The notes under the pieces were generated by a model. It was not told the DNA's origin. It saw only the letters and a program-made list of their open reading frames with translations, and ran no database searches. Of a stretch of DNA of 64,000 bases, positions 25,925-34,990 are shown one piece after another. This stretch comes from Nocardioides plantarum (GTDB taxonomy: Bacteria > Actinomycetota > Actinomycetes > Propionibacteriales > Nocardioidaceae). The position numbers were made by a program, and so were the translations under genes. Each line of letters starts with the position of its first letter. Position 1 is the first letter of the stretch. The stretch covers positions 2,232,001 to 2,296,000 of the forward strand of contig NZ_VDMS01000001.1 in the NCBI RefSeq assembly GCF_006346395.1, given 5' to 3'.

Positions 25925-27135
25925 GCCACCCCCGCCTCAGGGTTGACGGCATCAGTCAGCACTCCCCTTAGTCGTGCGAACCACTCCGGATGCCAGCCGA
26001 CCTCGAGGCGGTCGGCGAGAATGTGCAGGGAGCCGGTGGCGATGAACTCCTCGCTCACACCGTGGCGGATCCGCGGAAGTTGGCTGCTCTCTAGGGCGAG
26101 GTATCGGTCCCGGGCTGCCGCGCAGACCATGTCCTCGTCCGATTCCGCGGCCTTATGCGTAGACATCGTTGCGGGCAAGAAGTGCCGCTTCCACGCGGTC
26201 TTGAGCCGATCGTCGTATGCTTCCAGCTCGCCAACGCGAACGAGGGACTCCCGCTGCCAGTACGAGCGATTGAAAAACGCCCGATTGTGGTCTTGAACGC
26301 ATAAGGCGACTCGCTCGTCGAGTAGCGCGATCAGCCGAAGCTGTATGACGAAGTTTCTGTCTTCGCCGCTGACGGGTAGCTCGCCAATGTCGACAGCGAT
26401 TGGCAGGTCGTCATCCCTAAGTCGATTCCGGATCGCATCCATCTCGAGCTCCATATCAAGGAGATCGATGTACTTATGAGAGTCGTTCCAGAAACTCATA
26501 AGGTGTGTGCGTACTCGGTTCAGCCACCATCCGCTAAGCGCTGTTGCTCCGGCAGAACTGAAACGCGGCCCGAAGCATGGTCGCACTCGACGAACAAGTT
26601 CTTCATGTAGTTCATCAGCCTGTGGGGCGTCGAACACCACTTCAACGAGATCAAGGAACTCTACTCGTTGGGCTGGAGTGAGATTGAGCCATTCCTGGGA
26701 TCTCTCTGCCATCAGCGCCGACCCAGAGTTCTCGCGGGCAGCATCAAGGCCATCCGCCGCTGCACCCGGGTCGCGGTCCTCCGCGCGCAAGTGCCGCAGC
26801 GCTGATTGATCTCCGCAACTGGCTGTTGTCAGAAAGAAGAACCGAGTCGACTCACTGGGGGAGCGAGTACGTAGCCAGATCGAAATTGTCTTCCAGAACT
26901 CGAGGTCTCCATCTTTGAGTTCGCGCGCACTGTCCACCGAATGTTTGGTCTGCCACCACTCAGCGTGTGCGAGCTCCTTCGACTTTGCCGAGAAGTCGTC
27001 CTCAAGTTCGACGGCGAATTGCATCGTGAGATCACCGTCAAGGAGAGCGTCGACTGCGCGAAGCAGGGCGTACTCAGCCTGCGCCATGTACCCCAACATC
27101 GACCCGGCAGCCGACGAAGAACTTAGTTGGACCAT
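25921..27135 (-). CDS. ABC-3C effector with REase-like N-terminal domain
   Basis: 404 residues from ATG 27135; the frame is open for 168 more bases upstream, but that extension has poor coding character. The N-terminus shows a restriction-endonuclease-like pattern: GYMAQAEYALLRAVDAL, E43 in FAVELEDDFS, then E59-W-W-Q62-T-K64-H, an ExxQxK arrangement like the dsDNA nuclease (Cap4/DUF4297-type) domains of CBASS and ABC-3C effectors, followed by DGDLEFWKTISIWLR. The C-terminal half, ending LEVGWHPEWFARLRG, is the ABC-3C-specific domain. Probably the toxic nuclease released when the ATPase senses invasion. First gene of the operon, divergent from the TerD-nuclease. Confidence 0.8.
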   Translation of the reverse strand: MVQLSSSSAAGSMLGYMAQAEYALLRAVDALLDGDLTMQFAVELEDDFSAKSKELAHAEWWQTKHSVDSARELKDGDLEFWKTISIWLRTRSPSESTRFFFLTTASCGDQSALRHLRAEDRDPGAAADGLDAARENSGSALMAERSQEWLNLTPAQRVEFLDLVEVVFDAPQADELHEELVRRVRPCFGPRFSSAGATALSGWWLNRVRTHLMSFWNDSHKYIDLLDMELEMDAIRNRLRDDDLPIAVDIGELPVSGEDRNFVIQLRLIALLDERVALCVQDHNRAFFNRSYWQRESLVRVGELEAYDDRLKTAWKRHFLPATMSTHKAAESDEDMVCAAARDRYLALESSQLPRIRHGVSEEFIATGSLHILADRLEVGWHPEWFARLRGVLTDAVNPEAGVA

Positions 27136-27439
27136 GGCCCGCAGGCTAAGCCATCGCGCGACGTGATGGCAGCAGATCCGCTGCGGCGCCCAATCGAATG
27201 CTCTCGACCCCGGACATCGCGCGATGAGTCGCTCGCCCGCCCCCCACAGTCGGCGCGCCCCTACCAGCCGATGCGTGCCCGAACGGGCCAACCAAACCTG
27301 CACCGCGTCTTACCGCCGCCCCTGGGACAACTTTATTGCGACGCGGTCTGATGACCGGAAGTGCTCGGGCAACGCCGAGGGACTACGCCCACTTGACCGT
27401 TCTACCGCGCCCCGGCGCGGACCGTGTGATCCTCGGGGG
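27136..27439. other. 304-bp divergent promoter region
   Basis: It lies between the divergent ABC-3C operon and the TerD-nuclease gene. Open frames run through it on both strands, but their composition (Arg/Pro/Ser-rich, no starts with ribosome-binding sites) does not support genes. I see no clear palindromic operator. Confidence 0.4.
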
Positions 27440-29536
27440 GTGACTGACGTAATCTCGGAACCGCAAGCCCTGACCAAGGGCGCCAATGTCGCCCTGAGCA
27501 AACTGAGCGCTGAGCTCGGCTCGTTGACAGTGTTCCTCGACAGCCGCGGCCGTGAAGGCAACGCCGTCGATGCCGACGTGAGCGTCCTGCTGCTGGACGC
27601 AAGCGGAAAGGTGCGGTCGGGGTCGGACTTCGTGTTCTACAACCAGCCCATTGCGCTGGGTGGCGCGGTGCACCTGCGCGACAAGCTGATGCCGGAGCCA
27701 GGCACGGACGACGCGGACCTCGGTTGGTCCTCCGACGTCGTGACCCTCGAGCTCGACGACGTACCCGACGAGATCGAGCGGATCGTCGTCTCGGCCAGTC
27801 TGGATCCGACGACCGGGGTCACCTTCGGTGACGCCGCCGCCATCCGGATGCGGTTGCAGCGCACCTCGGACGCCGCAGATCTGCTGGTCTTCGACATCGA
27901 CGATGCGACGAGCGAGCTCGCCCTGGTCTTCGGCGAGTTCTACCGACGCGACGGTGCGTGGAAGGTGCGTGCGGTGGGGCAGGGCTACGCGGACGGCCTG
28001 GCGTCATTGGTGGCGGCGCACGGCGTGGAGGTGAGTGCCGAGACGGACGAGAGCTCGGACGAGGGGTCCGGTCAGTCGGAGCCGCCCGAGACCGAAGGGT
28101 CGGGCGCCTCCGACGACGCCCCGTCCGGTGGGCCTGCGGAGCAGGCTGGCGACTCGGAGGGCACGACGATCACCGGTGCCACAGCAGAAGAGCCCACTGC
28201 GGCTCCGCCGGCACCCGCCAAGCGGGGCGTCTCGGTCCGTCGCCCGACGCGTGCGCCCAGGCTGCCCGCCGACTGGGACGCCTCCATCCCTGCGGCCGAC
28301 GGCAACGACTGGCAGACGGCGCGGCTGTTCCCCGTCGCCGGAATCGGCAGCGGGGAGGAGCAGGAGCGCCGAGCCACGTCGGCTCTCCTGGCGGTGATGA
28401 CGATGGTTCGCGAGTTCGGCGGTGCCCTGACCACGAAGTGTGGGGCGCCCCGTGGAGTCATCACGGCGTACGTCGAGGTCCCATTCGGGCAGGACGAGGA
28501 GGCGTACCGCCCTGACGGCGTCATCCAGGTGACCCGAGGTCAGAAGCAGTGGACCGCGCTGGTCGAGGTGAAGACGTCGAACGGCAGGCTCAACGCCGAG
28601 CAGATCGACCACTACGTCGAGATCGCCAGGACCCGGGGTTACGACGCCGTCATCACCATCAGCAACGAGCTGGCGGGTGGAGACGCGGACCACCCTGTGG
28701 TGATCGACCGCCGCAAGCTCCGCAAGGTGTCGCTGCACCACCTGTCGTGGGACCAGGTCCGCGCACAAGCCCTCCTCACCGCGCGCCACCGCGGCGTCGC
28801 GGACGCCACCCAGGGCAAGGTCCTCGAGGAGTTCATCCGCTACATGTCCCACGCCCGGTCCGGGATGGGCGGGCTTGGCGACATGGGCCCCAGCTGGGTC
28901 AAGGTGCGTGATGCCGTGAAGGCCAAGACCGCCCGAGCCTCCGACAAGGCCACGGGTGACATCAGTGCGCGGTACGACGAGCTGGTCCAGCACCTCGCGC
29001 ACCACATGTCGGCGCTGCTCGGTGTGGAGGTCCAGGCGCTCGTGCCTCGCGAGACCCCGGACCACGCCAGCCGGCGTCAGCAGCTGGCCGATTCCGGACT
29101 GCTGTTCGGTCGCCTCAAGGTGCCTGGTGCCGTGGACGTCATCGTCGTCGGAGCCGACCTCCGGTCGGACAAGGCGACCGCCACCGTCAGCGTGCAGGCT
29201 CCCCGCGGCGACACCCGGCCGCTGACGCGGGTCAACTGGTTGCTGCGACAGCTTCCGGAGCAGGCCAAGGACTCGATCCGGATCGAGGCGCACCTCGCGG
29301 GCCCACGGGCGGGATCAACGGCCGCCCTGCTGGGCAAGGCCCGCGAGGACCCGGCGTGTCTTCTGCCGGACGACCAGCGAGAGATCAAGTCCTTCACTGT
29401 CTCGTTCGAGCTGCCCCTCGGTGCCAAGCGAGCGGCCGGCACGGGGACGTTGATCGGCTCCGTCAAGAGCGCCACGACGACCTTCTACGCCGACGTCGTC
29501 CAGCACATCCAGCCCTGGGTCGACAAGCGGAGCTAG
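27440..29536 (+). CDS. TerD-domain protein fused to a PD-(D/E)XK nuclease
   Basis: 698 residues from GTG 27440, preceded by a G-rich stretch. Residues 1-195 are a TerD domain: QALTKGANVALSKLSAELGS, SDFVFYNQPIALGGAVHL (Y67-N68-Q69), VVTLELDDVPDEIERIVVSA, VFGEFYRRDGAWKVRAVGQG. An acidic Ser/Glu/Pro linker (about 195-275) follows. Residues about 300-420 form a PD-(D/E)XK nuclease: RPDGVIQVTRG (D359), ALVEVKTSNGRLNAEQIDHY (E376-V-K378, Q388) and DAVITISNEL. A C-terminal region of about 270 residues is uncharacterised. TerD proteins are Ca-binding parts of tellurite/phage-resistance stress systems; here one is wired to a DNA-cutting domain. It stands alone, without terB or terC. Confidence 0.85.
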   Translation: MTDVISEPQALTKGANVALSKLSAELGSLTVFLDSRGREGNAVDADVSVLLLDASGKVRSGSDFVFYNQPIALGGAVHLRDKLMPEPGTDDADLGWSSDVVTLELDDVPDEIERIVVSASLDPTTGVTFGDAAAIRMRLQRTSDAADLLVFDIDDATSELALVFGEFYRRDGAWKVRAVGQGYADGLASLVAAHGVEVSAETDESSDEGSGQSEPPETEGSGASDDAPSGGPAEQAGDSEGTTITGATAEEPTAAPPAPAKRGVSVRRPTRAPRLPADWDASIPAADGNDWQTARLFPVAGIGSGEEQERRATSALLAVMTMVREFGGALTTKCGAPRGVITAYVEVPFGQDEEAYRPDGVIQVTRGQKQWTALVEVKTSNGRLNAEQIDHYVEIARTRGYDAVITISNELAGGDADHPVVIDRRKLRKVSLHHLSWDQVRAQALLTARHRGVADATQGKVLEEFIRYMSHARSGMGGLGDMGPSWVKVRDAVKAKTARASDKATGDISARYDELVQHLAHHMSALLGVEVQALVPRETPDHASRRQQLADSGLLFGRLKVPGAVDVIVVGADLRSDKATATVSVQAPRGDTRPLTRVNWLLRQLPEQAKDSIRIEAHLAGPRAGSTAALLGKAREDPACLLPDDQREIKSFTVSFELPLGAKRAAGTGTLIGSVKSATTTFYADVVQHIQPWVDKRS

Positions 29537-29649
29537 CCGACCGCGACCGAGCCACGCGCAACCAGGCAGCTGTCAAGAGCCTGGTTGAGCCATTGCTGCG
29601 CAGCAGGTCCGGGAACAGAGTCTCAACACCGACTCATCCGGAGACGCCG

Positions 29650-31368
29650 ATGCCAAGCAACCCACGTCCACTCATCCTCGTACGGGGCTTCGGCTTCTTC
29701 GACGTCGAGGACGAGCAGCGCAACGCCTACCAGGGTTTCAACGACGGCACGGTCTATCCGGACCGCCGCGGCGACAGCTACATCTACGAGGGCTTCGTGC
29801 TGCGCGCCCTGAAGTCACGCCGCTACCGATACACCGACGCCACGAACGTGATCGCCTACTACGGCCGAGACATGGAGGTGGATGACCTTCCGGACCCTGA
29901 GCCCGCCCACGCCAGGCGGATCGTGCTCGACTCGCGGATGGCGGAAGCGTGTCTCGCCGAGGGAGTCGCCGGCACGATCTGGGTGTACCGCTACTACGAC
30001 CTGCTCCCCCGGAGCATCCGTCTGTACGCCGAGGGTCTCGTGCGGCTCATCGAGCTCATCGAGCAGGAGACCGACAAGCGCAGCGGTGCCTCGAAGGAGC
30101 AGTGGCGAGGCGTCGACATCGTCGCGCACAGCATGGGTGGACTGATCGTCAACGAGGCCCTGCGGCTCCTCGACGCGCGCCAGGCGGGCGCGGCCAGGAC
30201 CCAGGTCAACAAGGTGGTCACCCTCGGGACGCCGCACCGAGGCATCCGGTTCCAGGCGATTCCGCCCGGCCTGCTGCATGCGCTGTCCGCGACGTACGAG
30301 AAGGTCAACGACCTCCGGCGTCTCCTGCCCGGCCGCGACAAGGAGCCCGAGGGGACCAAGGACGCCCTGGACGAGCTCGCGGCGTTCGACGACGACAACC
30401 TGAAGTACCTCGACGTCGCGACCACCTTCGACCCCAGGCGGGTGCTGACGATCGTGGGGACGGACTTCGGCAGCTACGGGAACAAGGCCGCCAGCGTCCT
30501 CAACCAGATGACGAACCTCGCGGACTCCGGCGGGGTGGCCGGCAACCACAGCGACGGTCTGGTGATGCAGTCGGCCGCCCAGCTGCCCGGATCGCCTCGC
30601 ACGTTCATCCACAAGTGCCACGGCGGACGCGACTCGCTGGTCACGTCTCGCGAGGCGTACGAGATCGCGATGCGCTTCCTGCACGGGACGCACCACATCG
30701 CCCTGAGGCTCCAGGACGCGGAGATCAAGCAGGGCGGGGACTGGGGGCCGTTCCGCAACGAGTTCTACCTCGGGGTCTCGATCAAGCCGCGCGGCGTGGA
30801 CTTCAACCTGTTCGAGCAGAGCATGAAGGCCCAGAACTGCTACGGGCCCTTCAACTCCGACAGGCTCGAGGACGGGACGGACGTCATCGACGCGCTGCAA
30901 CGACCGTTGACCGAGTGGGACCACCAACGCCCGTACTGGGCGGGCCCGGGACGCCTGCTGTGGGAGGGGTGGATCGATGCGGACAACGCCTTCAAGGACG
31001 CAGTGAACGGCGCCATCTTCCGGGTCGACGTCTTCGTCGGCGAGGACGACCCCGGCGGGTTCTCCGACAAGGTCATCCTGCGCAAGCAGGTGTTCATCCA
31101 GGTCTTCCCCGGGAGCCCGCCCGCCCTGTTCGTGCACAGCGGCGAGACGTATCTGGACCCCGAGAAGTATCGCGACCGTGCCTCCGTCGAAGCAGTTGCT
31201 CAGGCCCCGAGCACCGAAGGGCTGACCCTCCCGGTCCAGCAGGCGACCCCCTGCGACGGCATCGGCGAGGGCACCGGCGTCGGATGGGACTTCACGGTCA
31301 ACGGGACGGGCTTCACCGGCACCTTCCACATCGAGGTCCAAGGGGCCCAGGACGCCGATCGCCCATAG
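29650..31368 (+). CDS. Alpha/beta hydrolase, lipase/esterase-like, with C-terminal extension
   Basis: 572 residues; ATG 29650 with GGAG upstream. The N-terminal 370 residues are an alpha/beta hydrolase: nucleophile elbow VDIVAHSMGGLIVNEALRLL (Ser161), NKVVTLGTPHRGI, probable acid D272 (TIVGTDFG) and probable His300 (GNHSDGLVMQ), as in PGAP1-type and triacylglycerol lipases. The remaining 200 residues, starting about HHIALRLQDAE, are probably beta-rich and unassigned. No signal peptide, so it acts inside the cell. It follows the TerD-nuclease by 113 bp in the same direction and may belong to the same system. Intracellular lipases are known effectors in some phage defence systems; that role is inference here. 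Confidence 0.75.
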   Translation: MPSNPRPLILVRGFGFFDVEDEQRNAYQGFNDGTVYPDRRGDSYIYEGFVLRALKSRRYRYTDATNVIAYYGRDMEVDDLPDPEPAHARRIVLDSRMAEACLAEGVAGTIWVYRYYDLLPRSIRLYAEGLVRLIELIEQETDKRSGASKEQWRGVDIVAHSMGGLIVNEALRLLDARQAGAARTQVNKVVTLGTPHRGIRFQAIPPGLLHALSATYEKVNDLRRLLPGRDKEPEGTKDALDELAAFDDDNLKYLDVATTFDPRRVLTIVGTDFGSYGNKAASVLNQMTNLADSGGVAGNHSDGLVMQSAAQLPGSPRTFIHKCHGGRDSLVTSREAYEIAMRFLHGTHHIALRLQDAEIKQGGDWGPFRNEFYLGVSIKPRGVDFNLFEQSMKAQNCYGPFNSDRLEDGTDVIDALQRPLTEWDHQRPYWAGPGRLLWEGWIDADNAFKDAVNGAIFRVDVFVGEDDPGGFSDKVILRKQVFIQVFPGSPPALFVHSGETYLDPEKYRDRASVEAVAQAPSTEGLTLPVQQATPCDGIGEGTGVGWDFTVNGTGFTGTFHIEVQGAQDADRP

Positions 31369-31722
31369 CGCCGGATGTGGCGCCACTTGACGACTTGACG
31401 TCCCGATATGGGTACCGGCTTTGCCGCCAAGTTGCACTCGTGAACGAGACGGCACTAATCCTGGTCGAGGCCGACTCGCGTGAACCTGTTACGCCGGATG
31501 TGCGTTGATCAGGTCGGCCTAGGTCCACAAGCAGTCCGTCTGCGAGCCCCGGGGTGACGCCGGCAGCGCTGGAACCCGCGAGGTGATCTTCTTCTCTGGA
31601 CCCGACGCCGGTCAGCCTGTCGCTGCCAACGGCGTCAATCCCGCTGACCGGGCCGCTCCCGGCACGACCCAGGACGGCCGCCAGCGGGGTGTCGAGTCGT
31701 GCCTGACTCCTAGGCTTCATCC
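31369..31722. other. 354-bp intergenic region
   Basis: No convincing gene. The 3' end carries a -10-like TAGGCT (31711-31716) 6 bp before the next ATG, giving that gene a probable leaderless promoter of its own. Confidence 0.5.
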
Positions 31723-32808
31723 ATGGGCGAGGAGTTTGGCACGGGTACGGGCTCTGAAGATCTGAGCCGTGCTCAGGTCATGGTGCTCGATGATGTCTAC
31801 CTGTGGTTGGTCCAGCATGATCGGTGGCCGACTTATGAGGAGATCGACCACGACGCCGATCGCCATGGAATCGAGGACCCACTCTCGGTGATCCAGAGCT
31901 TGACACCGAAACTTCTGCAGGGCGCTTCTGGCATTCCGGGGCCACAACAGGAAGTGAGCTTGTCCCTAGTCGGGGTCGCGACGGTGGCGCGGTGGAGCCA
32001 GGTTGCTCGAGACGACCTCGAGCTGTTCACGAAGTCGGTGCAGCAAGCCGTATTGATCGCCGACCGGACTCGCCCTCCTGCGTCTGCGAACTTCAGCGCC
32101 ATGGCCTTCATGTCCACCCTGCGGCCGGGTGCGGGCATACCAGTGAAAGAGGTCCTGCGGCTCGAGCGGCTCTGGAATGCCGGGGGAGGGGGGCTGTGGC
32201 AAGGGCTTCACGGAATCGGAACGATCGAGTGGGGCGCGACTCTCAATCGACAGAACATCCGGCGCTATCGGCAGGTGCAAGATGTGGCCTCCTTGCTGGA
32301 GGTCGAGTCGAGGCGATCGACCCTGCTCCATAGTCACGATCCAGCGACCAACGGCCCCAGCATGCCGCTCGCGCCTCGGGCGGCCGCGATCACCTCCCCA
32401 GCTGGTATGGCGCCTGCTTGGGTGTTGTTGCTTCCCGATGGGCTCCGCGAAGCAATCGGAGCAAAGGTTGTGCACTCAGGCCCCGATGCCATCAACGCTG
32501 GCTGGATTGCGCTGGCCGATCTCATTCACGAGAAGGTCGGTTTGGACCTTGATGGGGAGGATCTGGTCAACCAAGCATTCGGGGGTAAGAAGCCGCGGAT
32601 GCGGCTGGGGCCCGAGACCAAGACCGGTGAGAACCTCCATCAGGCCTACACCCACCTGATGCGCGCTCTGGCGCGGGTCAGGAACGCGCAGTCGCACCGT
32701 GGACGACCAGAGGTGACGGATCTCCACGTCGCAGCCACCGTCCTGGCAATGGGGGAGTGCTTTGAGGTGATCTCTAAGTGCAACCCCGAGCACCCGTCGT
32801 CTGCGTGA
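31723..32808 (+). CDS. Ymh/TIGR02391-like protein
   Basis: 361 residues. The C-terminal 100 residues resemble the TIGR02391 (Hypoth_Ymh) family: DGEDLVNQAFGGKKPRMRLG, then ENLHQAYTHLMRALARVRNA with QSHRG, then TDLHVAATVLAMGECFEVI. The family occurs in many defence and mobile regions and resembles RNase-linked or HEPN-like helical domains with a polar R-N-x-x-x-H stretch (here RNAQSHRG). The N-terminal 100 residues start with a possible HTH-like segment (MVLDDVYLWLVQHDRWPTYE), and the middle is unassigned. Start ATG 31723, leaderless. Function unknown. Confidence 0.6.
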   Translation: MGEEFGTGTGSEDLSRAQVMVLDDVYLWLVQHDRWPTYEEIDHDADRHGIEDPLSVIQSLTPKLLQGASGIPGPQQEVSLSLVGVATVARWSQVARDDLELFTKSVQQAVLIADRTRPPASANFSAMAFMSTLRPGAGIPVKEVLRLERLWNAGGGGLWQGLHGIGTIEWGATLNRQNIRRYRQVQDVASLLEVESRRSTLLHSHDPATNGPSMPLAPRAAAITSPAGMAPAWVLLLPDGLREAIGAKVVHSGPDAINAGWIALADLIHEKVGLDLDGEDLVNQAFGGKKPRMRLGPETKTGENLHQAYTHLMRALARVRNAQSHRGRPEVTDLHVAATVLAMGECFEVISKCNPEHPSSA

Positions 32809-32992
32809 CCACGGCGAGCGAACGCCCGTGGCCCGTGGCTTGATCGAGTGGATCCCATGGCCCTAGAAGGAACCCTGGATTGGTCGGCTCATGCATGCTT
32901 CGGGCCGACCCAGGTCGAGCACATTCGGCTGGACCCAGCGAGCTCCGACGTCGGAGCGCGTCCGGGTTCTAGGCCCGGCTCGCGTTCGAGGT

Positions 32993-34852
32993 CTATGGCC
33001 TACCGGATTGGGTGAAGCAACTCGCGTACCCATTCACGAAGACGACATTGTCGCCAATTGTGTCGTTGGCCTGAATGAAGAAGTCGCTTCCATCGAGTGA
33101 TGCGTCGAGGGTTCCAAGGTCCCCATTCGACGTCACCGCTGACTTGATGTCGCTTCCTCCCTGCTTGACCTGGAGGAGGGCCTCGGACGGATATTCCGAT
33201 CGTTTCAACACGAACTCGAGGTGGATCGACCGGCACGTCGTCTTCGAACCGAAACTCAGGACGTCGGAAAAGTCGGGTGGCTGGGCGGTTCCGCAACACC
33301 CCGAGGATGCGATGTAGCTGAACGTTCGCGGACCATAGTCAACAGAGAAGGGCTCGTCCTCACAGGAACCAAATGACAGGTCGCTGTTGCACATCGCGGC
33401 TAGGGACACCCTCACGAACACATTTACGGTCACCTCAGTCGAGTAGACGGAGGAACCGTCGTCAGCCACCGCGTTTATTCTGTAGGTGAATCTGCCGGGC
33501 TCCGAGGGGGAGGCGATGGAGACGGTTCCGGAGCGAGACTCCAACGGCGCCTCGCTCTGATAGACGTCATCCGTGCCTGCAGTTCGTTCGATTTCTGGGC
33601 TGCCAGCCGTCTTGCCCTTGATCGCGTACTTGAACTTGATCTCTTGGCCGATGTCGACTTCTTTGGTGGTCGCGGACAGGCGAAGCGTGGGCGCCGGCGC
33701 GATGACGGGCGCAGGCGGCGTCGTCGCGGGCTGCGAGCTGGGCGGTGGCTGTGAGTTGGCTGGCGAGTCGGTGGTGGGCTCGGGCGTAGAGGTGTTGATG
33801 GCATCCTGCGTGCTTGGGGAGTCGTCCGATCGCCCATTGGCTTGTTCGGTTTGGGTCCGGTCGAGTTCACGGCCCAGTAAGAACGCGCATGCGATCAGCA
33901 GCGCGACGATGGTTACCAGCGCGGCCACCATCGGACCCGACCGTTTCCTTGGTGCCTCTGCTGGGGGCGGTACCGGGTTGGCCCTGGGCGGCTCCGGGAG
34001 TGTGGAGGGGCTGGTGGCAGGAAGGTTCGGTGAGCGCGGGGGAGTAGGGGTTGCCGCGATTGTCGGGTCTGCTGAGGGTGGCTGGGGGTGTGGCGAGCCC
34101 GAGATGGCCGGTCGCGGTGCGAGGTCTAGCGCTCCCCTGGATACGGTGTGAACAAGTTCAATGCGCGCCCCGCTCGGAGCATGGCCCGTCGAGCCCGCCC
34201 ACAACGCTTGCAAGACCAAGGTCTTGCTTGGTCGCTCTCTGGGGATCTCGAGGGCCTCAAGCATGGCCGATGCCCCTGGGTCGGCCAGCACGCCCAAGGC
34301 GGTCGTCTCCAAGGCATCCGCGATGTATCTCTGAGCGTGCTGGATCTCGAAGGTCTCGGCGGGGGAAGTGCCCATGGGCCGGGTGTCGATGAGTTTGGGG
34401 TCATTGCCGTTCGCCAGGTCGAAGAGCGTTTTACCAAGAACGCGGCGCCCTAGAGCCACGAATCGGATTTGTTCTTCGAGGCCGAGGATCTCGAGCGGCT
34501 GGCGGCCGTCGAGCGGATGACCGTAGTCGAAGTGGCGGGCGACAATACTGCGTAGATCATCCAGCTGCTGGCTGTTGAACGTTGCGAGCAGCTGCTGAAG
34601 TTGGTCGGGACTCTTAGCAAGGATGAACTGCTCCTGCTTGGCGACCTCGGGCTCGGTGCAACCCAGCGCCTGGGCTAGTTGGCGGAGGGCGCCGAACTGG
34701 AAGGCCAAGGGTTGCAGTGCGGTGCGGTAGATCAGGGCAGTGTCGTAGACGATGCGGTGACGCTTCTCTTCTGACCATGTTGGGAACGCCTCTTTGACGA
34801 GCGGCTCGAGTTCGCGAACGAAATGACCCCAGTCGGTCGGATGTTGCGTCAT
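32993..34852 (-). CDS. Single-pass membrane protein with extracellular Ig-like region
   Basis: 619 residues. N-terminal about 185 residues are helical (WSEEKRHRIVYDTALIYRTA, FNSQQLDDLRSIVARHFDYG) and probably cytoplasmic. A Pro/Ser/Thr linker (about 240-300) leads to RKRSG and one membrane helix (PMVAALVTIVALLIACAFLL, about 303-325). Outside are a second Pro/Thr linker, a beta-sandwich-like region (LRLSATTKEVDIGQEIKFKY through FTYRINAVADDGSSVYSTEV) and a Cys-containing C-terminal domain ending DNVVFVNGYASCFTQS. It looks like a cell-surface sensor. Divergent from the J-domain gene, which also encodes a membrane segment; the two may work together. Confidence 0.6.
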   Translation of the reverse strand: MTQHPTDWGHFVRELEPLVKEAFPTWSEEKRHRIVYDTALIYRTALQPLAFQFGALRQLAQALGCTEPEVAKQEQFILAKSPDQLQQLLATFNSQQLDDLRSIVARHFDYGHPLDGRQPLEILGLEEQIRFVALGRRVLGKTLFDLANGNDPKLIDTRPMGTSPAETFEIQHAQRYIADALETTALGVLADPGASAMLEALEIPRERPSKTLVLQALWAGSTGHAPSGARIELVHTVSRGALDLAPRPAISGSPHPQPPSADPTIAATPTPPRSPNLPATSPSTLPEPPRANPVPPPAEAPRKRSGPMVAALVTIVALLIACAFLLGRELDRTQTEQANGRSDDSPSTQDAINTSTPEPTTDSPANSQPPPSSQPATTPPAPVIAPAPTLRLSATTKEVDIGQEIKFKYAIKGKTAGSPEIERTAGTDDVYQSEAPLESRSGTVSIASPSEPGRFTYRINAVADDGSSVYSTEVTVNVFVRVSLAAMCNSDLSFGSCEDEPFSVDYGPRTFSYIASSGCCGTAQPPDFSDVLSFGSKTTCRSIHLEFVLKRSEYPSEALLQVKQGGSDIKSAVTSNGDLGTLDASLDGSDFFIQANDTIGDNVVFVNGYASCFTQSGRP

Positions 34853-34990
34853 TGTCGATACCTCCTACGATCCGGTCGAGGCAGTGTAGGCCGCTTTCCC
34901 CGTGGTGGTGCCGGATTGAACGAACCTGACCCGCGGTGGATCAAAAGCGGTCGGTTCCCGGATTGGGTCACGGCGCACCATGATGTGGCG

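Noticed and set aside
27136..27303. N-terminal extension of the ABC-3C effector
   Set aside because: 56 codons of Arg/His/Cys/Trp-rich sequence; the effector fold starts after ATG 27135.
27224..27439. N-terminal extension of the TerD-nuclease
   Set aside because: The first 72 codons are unnatural (Arg/Pro/Ser/Cys-rich); the TerD fold begins just after GTG 27440.
31583..31765. 60-residue plus-strand ORF
   Set aside because: Overlaps the promoter and start of the Ymh-like gene and has no family features.
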